Shown: positions 12,401-22,439 of the stretch, in pieces | How the letters are laid out: each line of letters opens with the position of its first letter | How positions within the stretch are numbered: position 1 is the stretch's first letter | Assembly (NCBI RefSeq): GCF_001949145.1 | Contig: NW_019091503.1 | Location: 40,363 to 97,289 of the forward strand | Reading direction: 5' to 3' | DNA length: 56,927 bases | Source: Acanthaster planci | Taxonomy: Eukaryota; Echinodermata; Asteroidea; Valvatida; Acanthasteridae | The notes under the pieces: generated by a model | Seen by the model: the letters and a program-made list of their open reading frames with translations, nothing else | The model's database searches: none | What the model was told of the DNA's origin: nothing | Program-made: the position numbers and the translations under genes

Positions 12401-15400
12401 CTATACATGTACAATGTAGGATGTGCATTGCAACACCATGGTCAAAGTGTGAACCACTAAACTTAAAGAGTGCCCTCATGCAATCAATCCAAGCCAATCA
12501 CAGTTTCATCTCTTCAGTCACGTACTCCTTCTTCCATCACGTCATGCAGCTATGGGCCTACAGTGATAGGCAAATGAATGGCATGAGTGATTGGAACTGA
12601 TTGGCAACCCATGTGCCAGTCTCAGTGTCTACCCCCAGGCTATGATGGGTACAGCAGGCATATTACAAATCCCAATAGAATAACCTTTAAGCCTTGGCCT
12701 GTCAGCCCATTTCAGGCTCTGTTGTGAAGGTTAGATCACTGTAGGCTTAGATCTAGAGTTACTATGAGTGCCAGGGACAGACTTCTGAAATTATGAACTT
12801 TTTAATATGTAAATGTATACTGCATTATTGACTGAAGTCCCAGTTGCATTCAAGTTGATTTATTCAGACATGTTCACCAAATGTTCATACTTGAATCCAT
12901 AGCATGCACCTTCTTCAAAATAATAAGTACAATGTATACTGTTGCTCGTAATTTATTTGCACTCTACAGAGAGAAAACTGGTTTACTAAGTAGAAACATT
13001 TGGTGTGCAAATTTGTTTGTGCATGGCTGACACCAAGTATATAGTACATTTACATGAGTTATTTCACATTTGCCTGGGTGCTTGGCACACTGGTCAGGGG
13101 CGCTTGTGCATGGAGGGGATACCTTTTCTCCATCGCGCAGGATTTCAAAGAAGAAATGTATATCTCTCTTGTCCTATTATTTCCACTCTGATGTCTTTAT
13201 TAATTTCAGCAGACTACTTAAAGGCATGACAGTTTTCCCCAGATCAGTCGATTTCCTCTTTTTTTTGTTTATTCAAGTTTACTTTATGCCATTACAAAAA
13301 AAATGAGTACCGTACAAGGTTTTGTGTTGTTTTGGATGTCCTTCATTTTTCAAAACTTCTTCACTGTATGCTTGTACTTGTTGCTATGGCTGAATCACCT
13401 GGCTTACAGATGTCAATACCAATTATTCCATTCATCTTTAGTTGTTGTAATAAGAGGACATCCAGCGATTAGGGGAAGGCCAAAAAATTCGACTTGGGTA
13501 CTACTGTAGTGTACACGTATAAGTGTAGAAACCTTGTGTATACCTCCTTGTATAATATTCACCTCCATTTGTCATCATTTCATTTCCGTTCCTGGCTGAT
13601 AGCCCCAGACGTACTAAATTGATGGATTTCCCCAATTCCGCTTTTGGATAACCTGCTGGGATATACTACAGTAACCAGGAATAACATTCGTCATCATTCC
13701 ATTTCCATTTGTTTACAAAGTCCCTGGCCAATCGTTGCTCATCGTAGGAAGCAATAGGTGGCTTCAGTGTCTGAATTGGGGAAACCCTTCATTATGCCTC
13801 ATCATGTCATTTGGGATTTGTACATACACTGACACTTTGGTTTGTCTCTACCTACTTAAAAGAAGTGATAGGAACCATTATGAAAATGGGATATCTTACT
13901 AGCGTGTGTGTGTGTGGCCTCTTTACTATAGTTAAAGAAGTACTGCATGTCATTAAAGGGTATCGTAGACATTTGTGCTCCTAGAAGAAATCCAGAGATA
14001 GTATTAGAGGTGCCTGTGTCCTTAACTTTGGATGATATCATGGGTGTCTGTGTCCCTGAACAAGCCCCGAAAAGTTCAGATGCTATTTCGCTTAGCAGGC
14101 CAGGGATGTACCGAAGGTATAATAGATTTTGTATCCCTGAGCAAGTGAGAAAGGATACAGGTTTCCAATGTCTGAGTTTAGGCCAGAGAGGTATGACTAC
14201 TCAGAAAGTGTGAATTCTCCTTGTAAAGGGTATCTTTGGTAATGATATCAAACTTGTAGATCAAAATAAGTGGGTTGTACACAAGCTGTAAGGTGAGGGC
14301 AGAAAGTGCCCAAACCCCTTTCAAAGAGCTGGCTTTCTTCCAAAAAACCAATTAGGTTTAGGGATTACCCCTCTGTACTCTCATGGGAAAAAATGTTGGC
14401 CCCTCACAGACACCCTTGAACAAGGCACACATAAGCTGGAGCTGATAGCAGCAACTTACAGCTGGCTGGTGAATGATAACACCACCCACATGGGAATGCC
14501 CTCTCTTAGGCTTCGTCACACTGACTCCAAAATGATGTCATCTTCAACCCATCATCCTTAAATCTTAGCTCTCCTTCCCATTCCTCTAAAATGCCCAGAG
14601 ACTTTCACACTTGACATTGACTCAGGCTGATTGAGACCAGACTGGGGATTGCAAGTCTTTGCCTAGGTCAAACTACTAAGCTACTTAATGAGTAGTTCCT
14701 CCTCAGGGTACCAGTTATTCCCACTTAGTATCAGCTTTTCCCTTAGGCTACTCAATCACTTCAGGGTCAGCTTTTAAACAAGTTGAAGGGTTCCACATTC
14801 TAAAAGAATGTACAGAATTTCATTTTTAGCTGATCAACCTTGCCACATCCTGTTTATTTCACTTGCTTGTTTTGTCCAGTTTCATTATTCAGGATTCATT
14901 GTCATTGTACCAATATCAGCTGTAGAATACATTTAGAAGGGTTCAGTTCTGATTTCGGATTGATTGCAATCTTAAATTGGGTCCCGTTCATGGTGTACGT
15001 GTAAGTGCTAGCTCAGTCACCTGTAAATACTTGGAAATCCTGGATTTGATATTCCCGGATCAGTACTGAACCCCCTCCCCTCCCTTTTTGGAGCAAGCCT
15101 CTCCTATAATTTGTTTTTTGTATGTGCAGAATGTTAACTTCATGTAGATGGTCTTTAGGATTTGAGATTTTAATTGCAAAAATGAAAGGTTAGTACTTGG
15201 GAACACTTTAGACATGGTTATCTTCCCTTGACTATTTATATACATTTTGTATGTGAATGTCAGACATACTGTTGTTACAAAATGTCAAATTCACACTCTA
15301 TTCAAATAAGGTGCAATATCGCAGGATATTAACTAACTTTTTCCAATGAGCCTACAGAAACAAATGCTCATGTATAAGCTGAAGCCATTCTTGGACTGTA

Positions 15401-16700
15401 ATGTAAATTGTAAATAACTATAGAGCCCTTTTTTGGTGGGTTTAAACATTTCTCTTTGTGCTAATGCCTTCCTAAACTTGAAAAAAGAAAGCATAATCCC
15501 AGCTTTGAGATAGGATAAACACTTTTAATTGTACTTAGCATAACAAATCATGATCAACATAAAATTGTGCTCATGCAGATCTCCTTCCAATTCCAATATA
15601 ATGTGGCAAACAACATTACTGGTAGATGTTCTTATTAATACTTTTCCAGCCATGCTTAATTTCATAGTTTATTTCAACTTGAAATGTTTTACATGTTGTT
15701 CCTCAACAGAAGAAAAGGTTGACCCCCAAGTAAAAAGCAAATGCTGCATGTGTCCCAGGTCCTTCCTTTCATGCCAGAGTGGATTAATTTCAGACTCCCT
15801 CCCTGTGGGAGCGTATGAACCCTGTAGGGAGCTTACCCTGATTGTCAGACTTGCAAGGGGGCATGTGGTATTAATCAGGGGAAGAACCAGAAATAGACAT
15901 CCAGATTTAAGGAATCAGATCAGACCATCATCACAAGAACTGAATGTCAAGGAAAGACAGTGTCTTTGTGATTTATTCTGACACAGACATCACTTAAGAT
16001 CTGCTTGCTTTTAAGATTCATGAAGTTCATTAAATTTATGCCTCTGTTTCCATGACTCAGGTCATATGAATATAACTGGATGATGAGTAAGTTCCCAAAC
16101 TACAAAACAAAACAAAAGACGAATACGAATCTTTAATCGGGAAGGCAGAAATATTTTTAGCTTTAATTTCCTCTTTTCTTGTTTCCCTTTTTCAGACACT
16201 TGCAATTCTTGCCAAGTTCCAGAATTCTCTTCATCAAGCCAATCAAGAAGAAAAAAATGATGGCAACACAAAAGCTGATGTTAAAAATCAAGATGATGAA
16301 GATGAAGAAGAGACTGCCGGGACAAGATGGTTATGCATACATCCTTTTCTTCTCATTCGTGCTTTTCTTTATCTGCCCTTGTTTCCCTGTAGCTGTTCCC
16401 GTTGCCTTGTAGTTCTTTAGCCTAAGGTCTGTTTACATTTGGTACTAAGTGATATGTCATCATTTATTACTAATGATGATCTGATCATTTTGAAAATCCA
16501 CCTTTTTTCCCATGTAAACACCCTTACAATTTTTACATTTTTGCAGGATGGCTCACATTCTCAAATGTGAGATGAGCATGAGTCAAGTGAAAGATGCGAA
16601 TATCAAAGATGCAGATACATATAGCATCTACGACCCTAGAAATCCCATGAACAAGAGGAGAAGAGAAGAAGGCAAGAAGAAATCTAAGGAAAGGAAATGA
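391..16700 (+). CDS. CWC27: CWC27, spliceosome-associated cyclophilin-type protein (11 coding exons)
   Basis: Exons: 391-432, 3044-3253, 3827-3970, 4299-4397, 6475-6569, 7221-7376, 7566-7733, 8088-8230, 9736-9851, 16196-16329, 16547-16700. They total 1461 nt, or 486 residues plus TGA (human CWC27 is about 472). All junctions are GT-AG and preserve the frame. Residues about 8-165 form a cyclophilin domain with FHR (R56), GFMAQ (F61, M62, Q64), GSQFF (F114) and NNKH (H127). The position equivalent to Trp121 of cyclophilin A is His122. A long lysine- and glutamate-rich, probably disordered tail follows, with the family signatures [23 protein letters not shown]-like REDQ and the C-terminal YDPRNP-NKRRRE motif. 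The family sits in activated spliceosomes with CWC22, and the human protein is described as inactive as a prolyl isomerase. The start codon was chosen because the first 14 residues match the human N-terminus. Confidence 0.95.
433..3043 (+). other. CWC27 intron 1
   Basis: Apart from the fold-back element at 2232-2595 I see only short random-looking open frames on both strands and AT-rich sequence. No exon of another gene is supported. Confidence 0.6.
2232..2595. repeat. large imperfect fold-back repeat in CWC27 intron 1
   Basis: Left arm about 2232-2400 and right arm about 2450-2595 are imperfect reverse complements around a ~49-bp centre, which can pair further through TTCACT and AGTGAA. The best-paired inner part runs from ACTAAGGGCCTGTTT to GATCAGCAATC. 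The outer part is made of degenerate units with CCACAAAATCAAGG and TGAGACCAAGAC words. The structure is that of a fold-back or MITE-type element. Its superfamily is not clear and I saw no target-site duplication. Confidence 0.8.
3044..3253 (+). CDS. CWC27: CWC27 coding exon 2 (cyclophilin core)
   Basis: Seventy codons in phase 0-0 after a CACATACAG acceptor. It carries the cyclophilin strand and active-site segment [31 protein letters not shown] and GGESVYG. The catalytic Arg equivalent is R56. Confidence 0.95.
3827..3970 (+). CDS. CWC27: CWC27 coding exon 3 (cyclophilin core)
   Basis: Forty-eight codons in phase 0-0. It holds [16 protein letters not shown] and NNKHTIFGK, the most conserved cyclophilin blocks. 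The residue before LNNKH is His122, where active cyclophilins have Trp and human CWC27 has Glu. Confidence 0.95.
4129..4269. mobile_element. palindromic MITE, family copy 1 (CWC27 intron 3)
   Basis: From TAGCGC at 4129 to GCGCTA at 4269 the sequence folds on itself. Arms of ~54 bp carry the matching words CAAGAG, TTGGCC and GCACGAAATCT, with about 85 percent agreement by eye, around a ~33-bp loop. A second copy lies at about 9039-9160. There is no coding capacity. Superfamily and target duplication are unresolved. Confidence 0.75.
4299..4397 (+). CDS. CWC27: CWC27 coding exon 4 (end of cyclophilin domain)
   Basis: Thirty-three codons in phase 0-0, beginning VVGNTIYNM and ending KIKSTE, matching the human VTGDTVYNM...KIKSCE segment. 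The acceptor is ATTTTTAG and the donor is GTAATC. Confidence 0.92.
4545..5230 (+). repeat. minisatellite, about seven units of ~85-113 bp (CWC27 intron 4)
   Basis: Each unit has the order GATCTGATCCCCTTT, CTCAATCC, TTTCAGGAAGGATCAGATCC, AGGTCTGATC, a CATTGTCC-like word, then GGATTGGGGTCTGATT. Clear unit starts fall near 4644, 4752, 4865, 4950, 5050 and 5159, with a more decayed unit before 4644. Units differ by many substitutions and small deletions, so the array is old. The open frames within it on both strands are by-products of the repeat period. Confidence 0.85.
5820..5955 (+). repeat. dispersed repeat tail (AATAATAATAA...TTTATATAGCG...)
   Basis: An AATAAT-type microsatellite leads into TTTATATAGCG and ATCAAAGTACTTTCC, then ATTATTATCACCCCTG and CTCACTG. 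This word order resembles a dispersed repeat tail I recall from invertebrate genomes (TTTATATAGCGC ... ATCAAAGCGCTTTAC). It is probably the 3' part of a SINE or LINE. Boundaries are approximate. Confidence 0.5.
5956..6474 (+). other. end of CWC27 intron 4 with an unassigned open frame
   Basis: An open frame of 122 codons runs from 5964 to 6332. It starts next to the dispersed-repeat tail, has no family I recognise and lies just before exon 5. It may be repeat-derived or chance. Confidence 0.3.
6475..6569 (+). CDS. CWC27: CWC27 coding exon 5
   Basis: Starts in phase 0 with [13 protein letters not shown], like human VLFNPFDDIIPRE, and runs into a Lys/Glu-rich stretch. It ends with two bases of a Lys codon before a strong GTAAGT donor. 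Confidence 0.9.
7221..7376 (+). CDS. CWC27: CWC27 coding exon 6
   Basis: Completes the split Lys codon, then encodes [20 protein letters not shown], which is almost identical to human. It continues through a Lys/Ser-rich segment to [14 protein letters not shown]. It ends two bases into a Glu codon before GTAAGT. Confidence 0.93.
7566..7733 (+). CDS. CWC27: CWC27 coding exon 7
   Basis: Acceptor TTGTTGTTAG. Encodes a charged segment (IEEIEEE-like, then [13 protein letters not shown]) that matches the human region MRERIAKKLKKD. I placed the donor at GTTGGT (7734) because it joins exon 8 in frame. A second GT at 7738 would not restore the exon 8 frame. Confidence 0.85.
8088..8230 (+). CDS. CWC27: CWC27 coding exon 8
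   Basis: In the frame set by exon 7 it reads as a continuous Lys/Arg/Glu/Asp-rich segment ([20 protein letters not shown]), as expected for the coiled, charged middle of CWC27. It ends one base into a Glu codon. Sequence conservation is low here, so the assignment rests on frame, splice sites and composition. Confidence 0.8.
9039..9160. mobile_element. palindromic MITE, family copy 2 (CWC27 intron 8)
   Basis: The left arm, with GCCGCCAAGAGTTTGCAATG, pairs with the reverse complement of the right arm around TTGCAAACCCTTGGTGGTGC. The same words appear at 4129-4269, including GTGATTGGCCAA and a CCAAGAG/CTTGGTGGTGC pair, so both are copies of one short palindromic family. The arms have diverged more here than in copy 1. 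Confidence 0.7.
9736..9851 (+). CDS. CWC27: CWC27 coding exon 9
   Basis: Completes the split Glu codon, then encodes a segment ending [17 protein letters not shown], comparable to human YEALRKQQSKKGTSREDQ. It ends in phase 0 before GTAAGT, followed by the 6.3-kb intron 9. Confidence 0.9.
12107..12360. mobile_element. possible hAT-like MITE remnant
   Basis: The left end CAGTGGTGTAGTGTGGGCCC and the right end CTGGATTCGCCACTA (reverse complement TAGTGGCGAATCCAG) resemble the CAGTGGCG(G/A)ATCCAG type of hAT terminus. The ~254 bp between have no coding frame. I could not find a convincing 8-bp target duplication, so this is tentative. Confidence 0.4.
13970..14213 (+). other. diverged in-frame tandem triplication, unassigned
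   Basis: An 88-codon open frame (13,947-14,213) contains three related segments of ~25-30 residues, each starting with a hydrophobic-Cys-hydrophobic-Pro motif (ICAPRR, VCVPEQ, FCIPEQ). Near their ends the second and third share SLSRPGM and SLGQRGM. It lies inside CWC27 intron 9 on the coding strand. No family is recognised. It may be a short old minisatellite that happens to be open. Confidence 0.3.
15550..15981 (+). other. unassigned 143-codon open frame in CWC27 intron 9
   Basis: The frame is rich in Cys and Ser and has a hydrophobic stretch near residues 20-45, but I recognise no domain. It ends about 200 bp before CWC27 exon 10. It could be chance or part of an old repeat, and nothing supports expression. 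Confidence 0.2.
16196..16329 (+). CDS. CWC27: CWC27 coding exon 10
   Basis: Begins [15 protein letters not shown], like human TLALLNQFKSKLTQA directly after REDQ, and then an acidic run DDEDEEE. It ends with TG of the Trp codon before a weaker GTTATG donor. Confidence 0.9.
16547..16700 (+). CDS. CWC27: CWC27 terminal coding exon 11
   Basis: Completes Trp, then [27 protein letters not shown] and [10 protein letters not shown], and ends at TGA (16,698-16,700). This matches the human C-terminus WMSHVLQFE...YDPRNPVNKRRREE. Confidence 0.95.
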
Positions 16701-16855
16701 ACTTTGTAATGGAAGCGTCTTGTAATACTTTATACGTGTATACATTTCCTTGGTGTATTTATCCAACAAACAACCGACCTACTCAAATTCAATTATCCAT
16801 AGTTATTTTGAAGACTGTGTAAACTGATGCTCTACAATGACAGTTATTTTAATGA

Positions 16856-16917
16856 AATAAAACAACAGACAGTTTTTAATAAGGCATGTCACCCCTGAAG
16901 CTCAAATTATCAATAAA
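16856..16917 (+). terminator. CWC27 polyadenylation signals
   Basis: Two AATAAA hexamers follow the CWC27 stop codon, at 16,856-16,861 and 16,912-16,917. The resulting 3' UTR would be about 180-240 nt. Which one is used cannot be told from the sequence. Confidence 0.6.
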
Positions 16918-19769
16918 GATCACGCCAATTATTGGAAATTCGTTCGCATGAGGGGATGTAAATTGTACAAAGTATGGTTTGTCCCTCACTGGTATAATTT
17001 TATGTTTATAATCCTACTTGGATGGGATTGAATCCCTGTTCCCTTGCTCCTGTCTTCTACTGTGATATGGTATGTTATGTCTCTTGGTAATAGAATGTTG
17101 ACTGGGGAGCTCAATTTTTTCAAAACTGCACTGAGTACAGATTAAATGTTTTATATTTATATTTTATCACTATTTGTATCATGGGGATATTTTTCTGTTG
17201 CTCATAACAATGCTGAACCGACTATGATGAATTTGTTTCAAAAGTTTTTCACTTTCCAGGTTTTCAACATATGATCTATTTTCACTGTCCTGATTTTTCA
17301 TCTACAATGTATTTGCCGTCCCAATATTGTTTCTACCACAATTCCCCCCTCCCATTTTGCGCTTGAATTCTCCATCCCATTGCATGCTGCATCTCTGCCC
17401 CCCCCCGTCACTTTGTGCAACCGTTGGACATCAAGATCAATTGAACATGATTTCAAGAGTGTGGCGGGCATCTCAGAAATTTACATTGACTATGATCAAG
17501 TACCCTAATGTTGAACCACCGTTCAACCAGACAAACGACAAAGAGAACTGTCAGAATACCTTACACCAGGAAGTGCATAATTAGAATGAGTAAATTGAGA
17601 TGTATCCGTCGGTTGCTCGTAGAATTTGGAAGGTCAAAAGGCTGTTTGATTTTGTAAGGTGAAGTGATTGCTTATCATTCCCGTAAACTGGAATGGTTGT
17701 AAGCTGACTTGCAGCAGATCCAGCCCCCTTCTGTATTTCAATAGCCGCGACCCAAGGCCCGACCAAAGCAACGCCGTGGCTTTAACTAATGCCCACACAA
17801 TATTTTGCTGCAATCAGTTGGATTGATAATGCTGCGTATTTAATTTTCACACACGCTGTCAGTGCTGCTCAGAGTGCAAGAACATGTAACGTCGGACGTA
17901 CTCAAAATGGTTCATCAAATATGCTGGGGGTTTTTTTGCCTGTTAGAATATTGTAAGATTTTTGTATTCGTAATTAAATAAGTGGGGGACTTTTACCCTC
18001 TGAAGAAAACTTTCTACCCTTGACCTGCAGCTCTCATTTGAATGTTAGTCCTAAACTTTTTTTCTAATCGATCAAATGGGACACGTGAAGTTTCCCAGCT
18101 GAAGATACCTGATGACATTTGAAGAACAGGAAAGTTCTTGGTAGAGGCTATACGAAACCTACGATGTCTGTCATGGGAGCTAATGCATGTCATTCCACAT
18201 CCGCAATACCGCAGCTATTGTTCCCAAGACAATGAAAAATTTTATTCAATATCATACTTGTACAGTATAATACAGAAGGTCATAGGATGTAGCAAAGATG
18301 TTGGGTTGATGCAAGCATATCGAAATGCTGTGACTGATTTAGCTCTAATTTTTCGCCATTAACAACATAACAAGAACGTCATTGGGATGAGTAAATAGTG
18401 TTTGCCGAAGGATTTACAGTTCAGCACGGTTACCTCCCACACCTTACACGTACTTCAAATGTTTCGGCTTGACACATCTGTAGGAAAACAAACGGGAATG
18501 GTTACACGTATAGCCCATAATGATTGTCGAAATTCTTTCACCCTTTCTTCAAGAAAGTTTCTCAAGTGTTTAGAGAGCAAGATATTCGTGAGGCGAACAC
18601 CACTTTTCACTTAAAAACCCATGTTGTGGATGCATGCATCTGAGAACGGCACGGTGTTCATGTACTCTATAATCTCATGGCCGTGTGTACGGTGCACATG
18701 TATGTGGATACGTGAGGCAGTAATATAGCGCGAGAAAGGGGCCAGTCCCGTCATCAAGGTTTGCATAATCATGATGATAGCGCCATGAAATCCTGCCCCC
18801 ATTGGCTCTCACCTCCATCAATTCCTCACATTCAGTTGAATTATTCTAATAGGGTGTATTGCTTGGTTCAATGACCCACGGGGATGGTCACCTCCTGTAA
18901 CTCCCCACGTTCATGTATGGTGCCCCTGTCACCTATACTGGCTACCATCCCTGTCTTCGTCAACTTGTCGAGCCGCGATTTGATTTAGGTTCTGAGCTAA
19001 CATTTTCTGGTTTAGAATTGAAATCGGTAGAGCTCATAATCCAAGGATTTGTGTATTTTGTGTACCAATTGGACATACTGTTTATTCTATAGGCTCATAA
19101 GTTTCTTCTGGCCCTATTTGAGTATTTCCACGTAATATAAAGCCCTTTATCTTCATGCTTCTCATATTTACACGTGCTTTGTTTTTTTTATCCTTCCATG
19201 GCAATAAAGAATTGATGGCGGAAACCATTAAGACCCAGTGTACCCCAGCGCTAATACTCTCTGACGCCATGCTCAGTTCCTGGTTCACATCAAGTGGGGT
19301 TAATGTAGAACGAACACCAGGAACCCTTGCGGAAGGATGGGGGAGATTTTCCTGCTTTCCTTTGTTGTCACTTCGGAGAAGGAACACAGATCTGGATAGG
19401 GAAAGGGTCAAGGAGTTTGATGCTTGGGGTTTTTTTTATCACCTTTCATTCCGAAGTTATTCAGCTGATGCCGCAGCTCTTGTACAAAACAAGGACGTTT
19501 TATTTGTATATTAGTAATTTCAAATCAGCAGCGTGTAACGGTGTTCGTGATTTTCCTATATTGGTCACTCATTAATCACATGCACAGGATGTGTCACATG
19601 GACAGGGTGGTGTGAGGTCACAGTAGGGTAGATGTTATTAAGTTATGTCCAATATTGTGCTTCCTGCACGTCGAGCAAATTAATCCTTTTCACGAACATT
19701 TTCTCCTTAAAGGGCATGTAGACGTGATTTTACAAGGGAGCGTAATTTTGCACAACTTTATATCATACA
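16918..19769. other. intergenic, no gene recognised
   Basis: Holds short open frames only. The longest overlap at 19,082-19,514 on opposite strands (about 109 and 119 codons), with no recognised family. The C-run and T-run tracts near 17,400 and 17,930 are ordinary low-complexity sequence. Confidence 0.5.
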
Positions 19770-19984
19770 TACATTACTCAAAAAAGGGACCACTTTTTTC
19801 CTTGTAATTTTTTTCCAAGCAATGAGTGGGGTCTAGTTCTTTCATGTTTTAATTTTCTATGTGATGTTGACATTGGAATAAAAAGTTTCAAAACATCAAA
19901 TGCACATTTTTAGCCGTAAAATATCTCATATTAAAAAAGTATACACAAAATAAAAAGTGGTCCTCAACTTTTTTGTGTAGTGTA
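19770..19984. mobile_element. Tc1/mariner-like MITE (215 bp)
   Basis: Terminal inverted repeats of about 30 bp: the left reads TACATTACTCAAAAAAGGGA and the right, reverse-complemented, reads TACACTACACAAAAAAGTTG. Both arms then go through GGACCACTTTTT. The ends are TA, as expected for Tc1/mariner target duplication. There is no transposase, so it is a non-autonomous copy. Confidence 0.75.
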
Positions 19985-22439
19985 TTTGAAAACTATATGA
20001 TTTGGTTAATCTTAATGGAAAGTGCGCTTTTGGAACATAATTTCTTCCATACTTTCCTGACAAATAAGGGCATGCAGAGATGTCATTTGAAGCAGTGCTG
20101 TTTATGATATCTGGGCTTAACTTTTCGGTTCAAATTTTGAACCACTGACTTTAAGTACTCTCACATACTGGAACGTGTCACCAAAGGAAAGATGTAAAAC
20201 GACAAAATATCAAGATTTCTATAGCAAAGGTGGGTGTTGAAGTAATTCTTCACGGAACGTCGTACTTTAACTGGGCCCTGTAAAGCATATTCAAACTAAC
20301 AATTAGAAGGAAAAGTTAATTCATTACGTTGCTATTGCATTTGTTTAACAGAAGTTACCAAAATTCATTTGTTGCTATCTCTTTGTGGGCTTAATTCGCG
20401 TGAATTTAAAATGGCCGCCTGGGTGCATTTCTTTTGTGGGCATACACTAACACTTGTCTCACAGTTAACTTCAGCCAACATTTTGTGGTGCAGTTTGGAT
20501 TGATGAAGGGATTATAGCGTTTTATCCTAAATGTCAATTATAAACACTGTAACAGGTGTCAGGTGCGGGATGAGAGGGCCATGCGCCAAGGGGGACTTCG
20601 AACCCTCAGTTTCTCACCGATATCGCGCTCCCTCTTCCTGCTCTAAGCTTCCGAGGAAAAACATGAGGAAGAAAGATTGAAGAACAGTCGATGGCACTTC
20701 AAGGACACCTTCCTTGTAGAGACCTATACTGGTGAATGGGGGGGGGGCGAAGTTAATCGTGGGCATTGTGGTCAATGCATGCTTCATGAGTAATTTTGTT
20801 TGCTTTTTTACCTTTGACTTCGGGGCCCCATGGCAAATGAGAATTTGTTGCACGAATTCAGGGCAGTGATATGTGCATCAGCAGAAGTCGTGCCAGTATT
20901 TGCAAGCGCATGCCATGATGCTACCAAACCCTGGGTTGCTGTATTGAGTCAAGGAGGACTTTTAATGAAATTTAGAATGGACCAATAAGACTAGCTTTGC
21001 AGTTAAAAGTAGATAGCCAAATCAAAAAAACTGTCTCTACGAAAGACTAAATAATTATTACCGTGTGCTGCTACTCAGTGTATCCTTTAAAACATCCAGA
21101 TGTGAATGAAATTCAAGGATAGTGTTTGCCAGTTTCATTCACACCAACTGATCATTTATGATGGCCCATTTATCGTAACAACTTTATCCTTTACTCTCAG
21201 CGCTCATATTTCTCAATCATTCTCCTCAGTGAAGACTTTTTTGCTGCTACTGTTGAATTGAAAATGACATTTCTTCACAACAAAACCTCAACCTGAATGT
21301 AGTATTTGGCCTTGATTTATGAAAAGTTCCATCCAAAGTGAAATTAAATAATAAATTCCACATTTGATTGCTCCGTACCGTGAAATTGCACACTGATTAT
21401 GAGATAAAAGAATGGGTCCTTTGTGCCCACTGTGGTGATGATTTAGAGTTAGCAAGCCGGAGCTGGAGAGCGCGTGACAGGGTAATTCTACCCCATGGAA
21501 TCCCACGAGTCATCTGGAGCGTCTCTGGTGTACAGTATCGTCTCGCAAATTTGTTTTCTGAGTCAATTTTTTGCCAAGCTATCGTACGAGATAACGGGGA
21601 AATTGTAGACAAAAGTGAGGCAACGTGCTGACACGGTGCTTTTATCTCAAGAAAACTAACACGACCCGGTCGACCAACGGAGTGTTTTGTCGGAAAATTG
21701 CATCCACTTAATATCAATCAAATTAAATAAGGAATCGAGTCGGCTATTAGTAGACCTACGTTTCTTGTTGTAGGAGCTCACTGCCACGCCCACGCCACTC
21801 CCAAAATACATTGAAAGCCAATTAAACCCATGCATCCAATTCAAATAGCGTTTCACCACGTACACAGAACATACATGTTGTAAGTATGACTCGGAGTATT
21901 TATGACAAATACGTATCTTAAGTGCATTATTTTCCTCACTGAGCAGAAACGCATGGCTGCCTCAACTTTTCTTTGCATTTGAAAATTCGAAGAACACGTG
22001 TATGAATACTTTTCATACCCGCATCAATGTGGAACTTCCTGTTGGTATCATGGTATCCACTCCAAGGAACCTTCGGGGGTGCTAGATTGTTTTGCAGGGG
22101 CTCAATAGTTTTTTATCCCATGGGTTTTTTACATTAAGATGTGCCAAATTCCGGACAGATTGTAGAACTTTTTCCATAAATAAAAAAAAGTTGAGACTAA
22201 TGGTCTCTAACCTGTGGTATATAGTTCACAAACACCTCAAGCTTGTTGGCCTGTTTTGCTTAAGAGGCAGGCGGCCACATTCAGACCTGACCCCAGAGTT
22301 AGACTACTAATTGGGGGAGTTTTGGAGGAGGGAGGATTTTTTAAAAGTCTACCTGGCTAACACTTGTGAACTTGAAAAGAAAATTTCAGCGATCACAACC
22401 TTGAAACACACAAGTCCAATGTGTTCCTGAGCATCACCA
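19985..22439. other. intergenic, no gene recognised
   Basis: Contains a tRNA-like fragment near 20,590-20,650 and opposite-strand open frames at 21,368-21,717 (87 and 106 codons) that I cannot assign. Nothing else stands out. Confidence 0.45.
20588..20650 (-). other. tRNA-like fragment, possible SINE head
   Basis: On the minus strand GGTTCGAAGTCC (20,593-20,604) is a good RNA polymerase III B box inside GAGGGTTCGAAGTCCCCC. Upstream GAGCGCGATATCGG resembles the D-arm to anticodon part of tRNA-derived SINEs. The A box is poor and the spacing short, so this is not a functional tRNA gene. Confidence 0.35.

Larger units (their letters stand above)
9852..16195 (+). other. CWC27 intron 9 (6.3 kb)
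   Basis: The longest intron. It contains a possible hAT-like remnant at 12,107-12,360, a diverged in-frame triplication at 13,970-14,213 and an unassigned 143-codon frame at 15,550-15,981. The rest is AT-rich with repeated TACATGTA words, and I see no tRNA, snoRNA or host exon. The jump from REDQ (exon 9) to TLAILAKF (exon 10) matches human CWC27 directly, so no coding exon is missing. Confidence 0.7.

Noticed and set aside
16457-16479. Small perfect hairpin TCATCATT-7 nt-AATGATGA in CWC27 intron 10
   Set aside because: Eight-bp arms in AT-rich sequence are common. There are no C/D or H/ACA snoRNA features nearby.
19082-19514. Overlapping frames of 109 and 119 codons on opposite strands
   Set aside because: No recognisable family and no splice or promoter context. 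Frames open on both strands are a common chance result in a CpG-poor patch.
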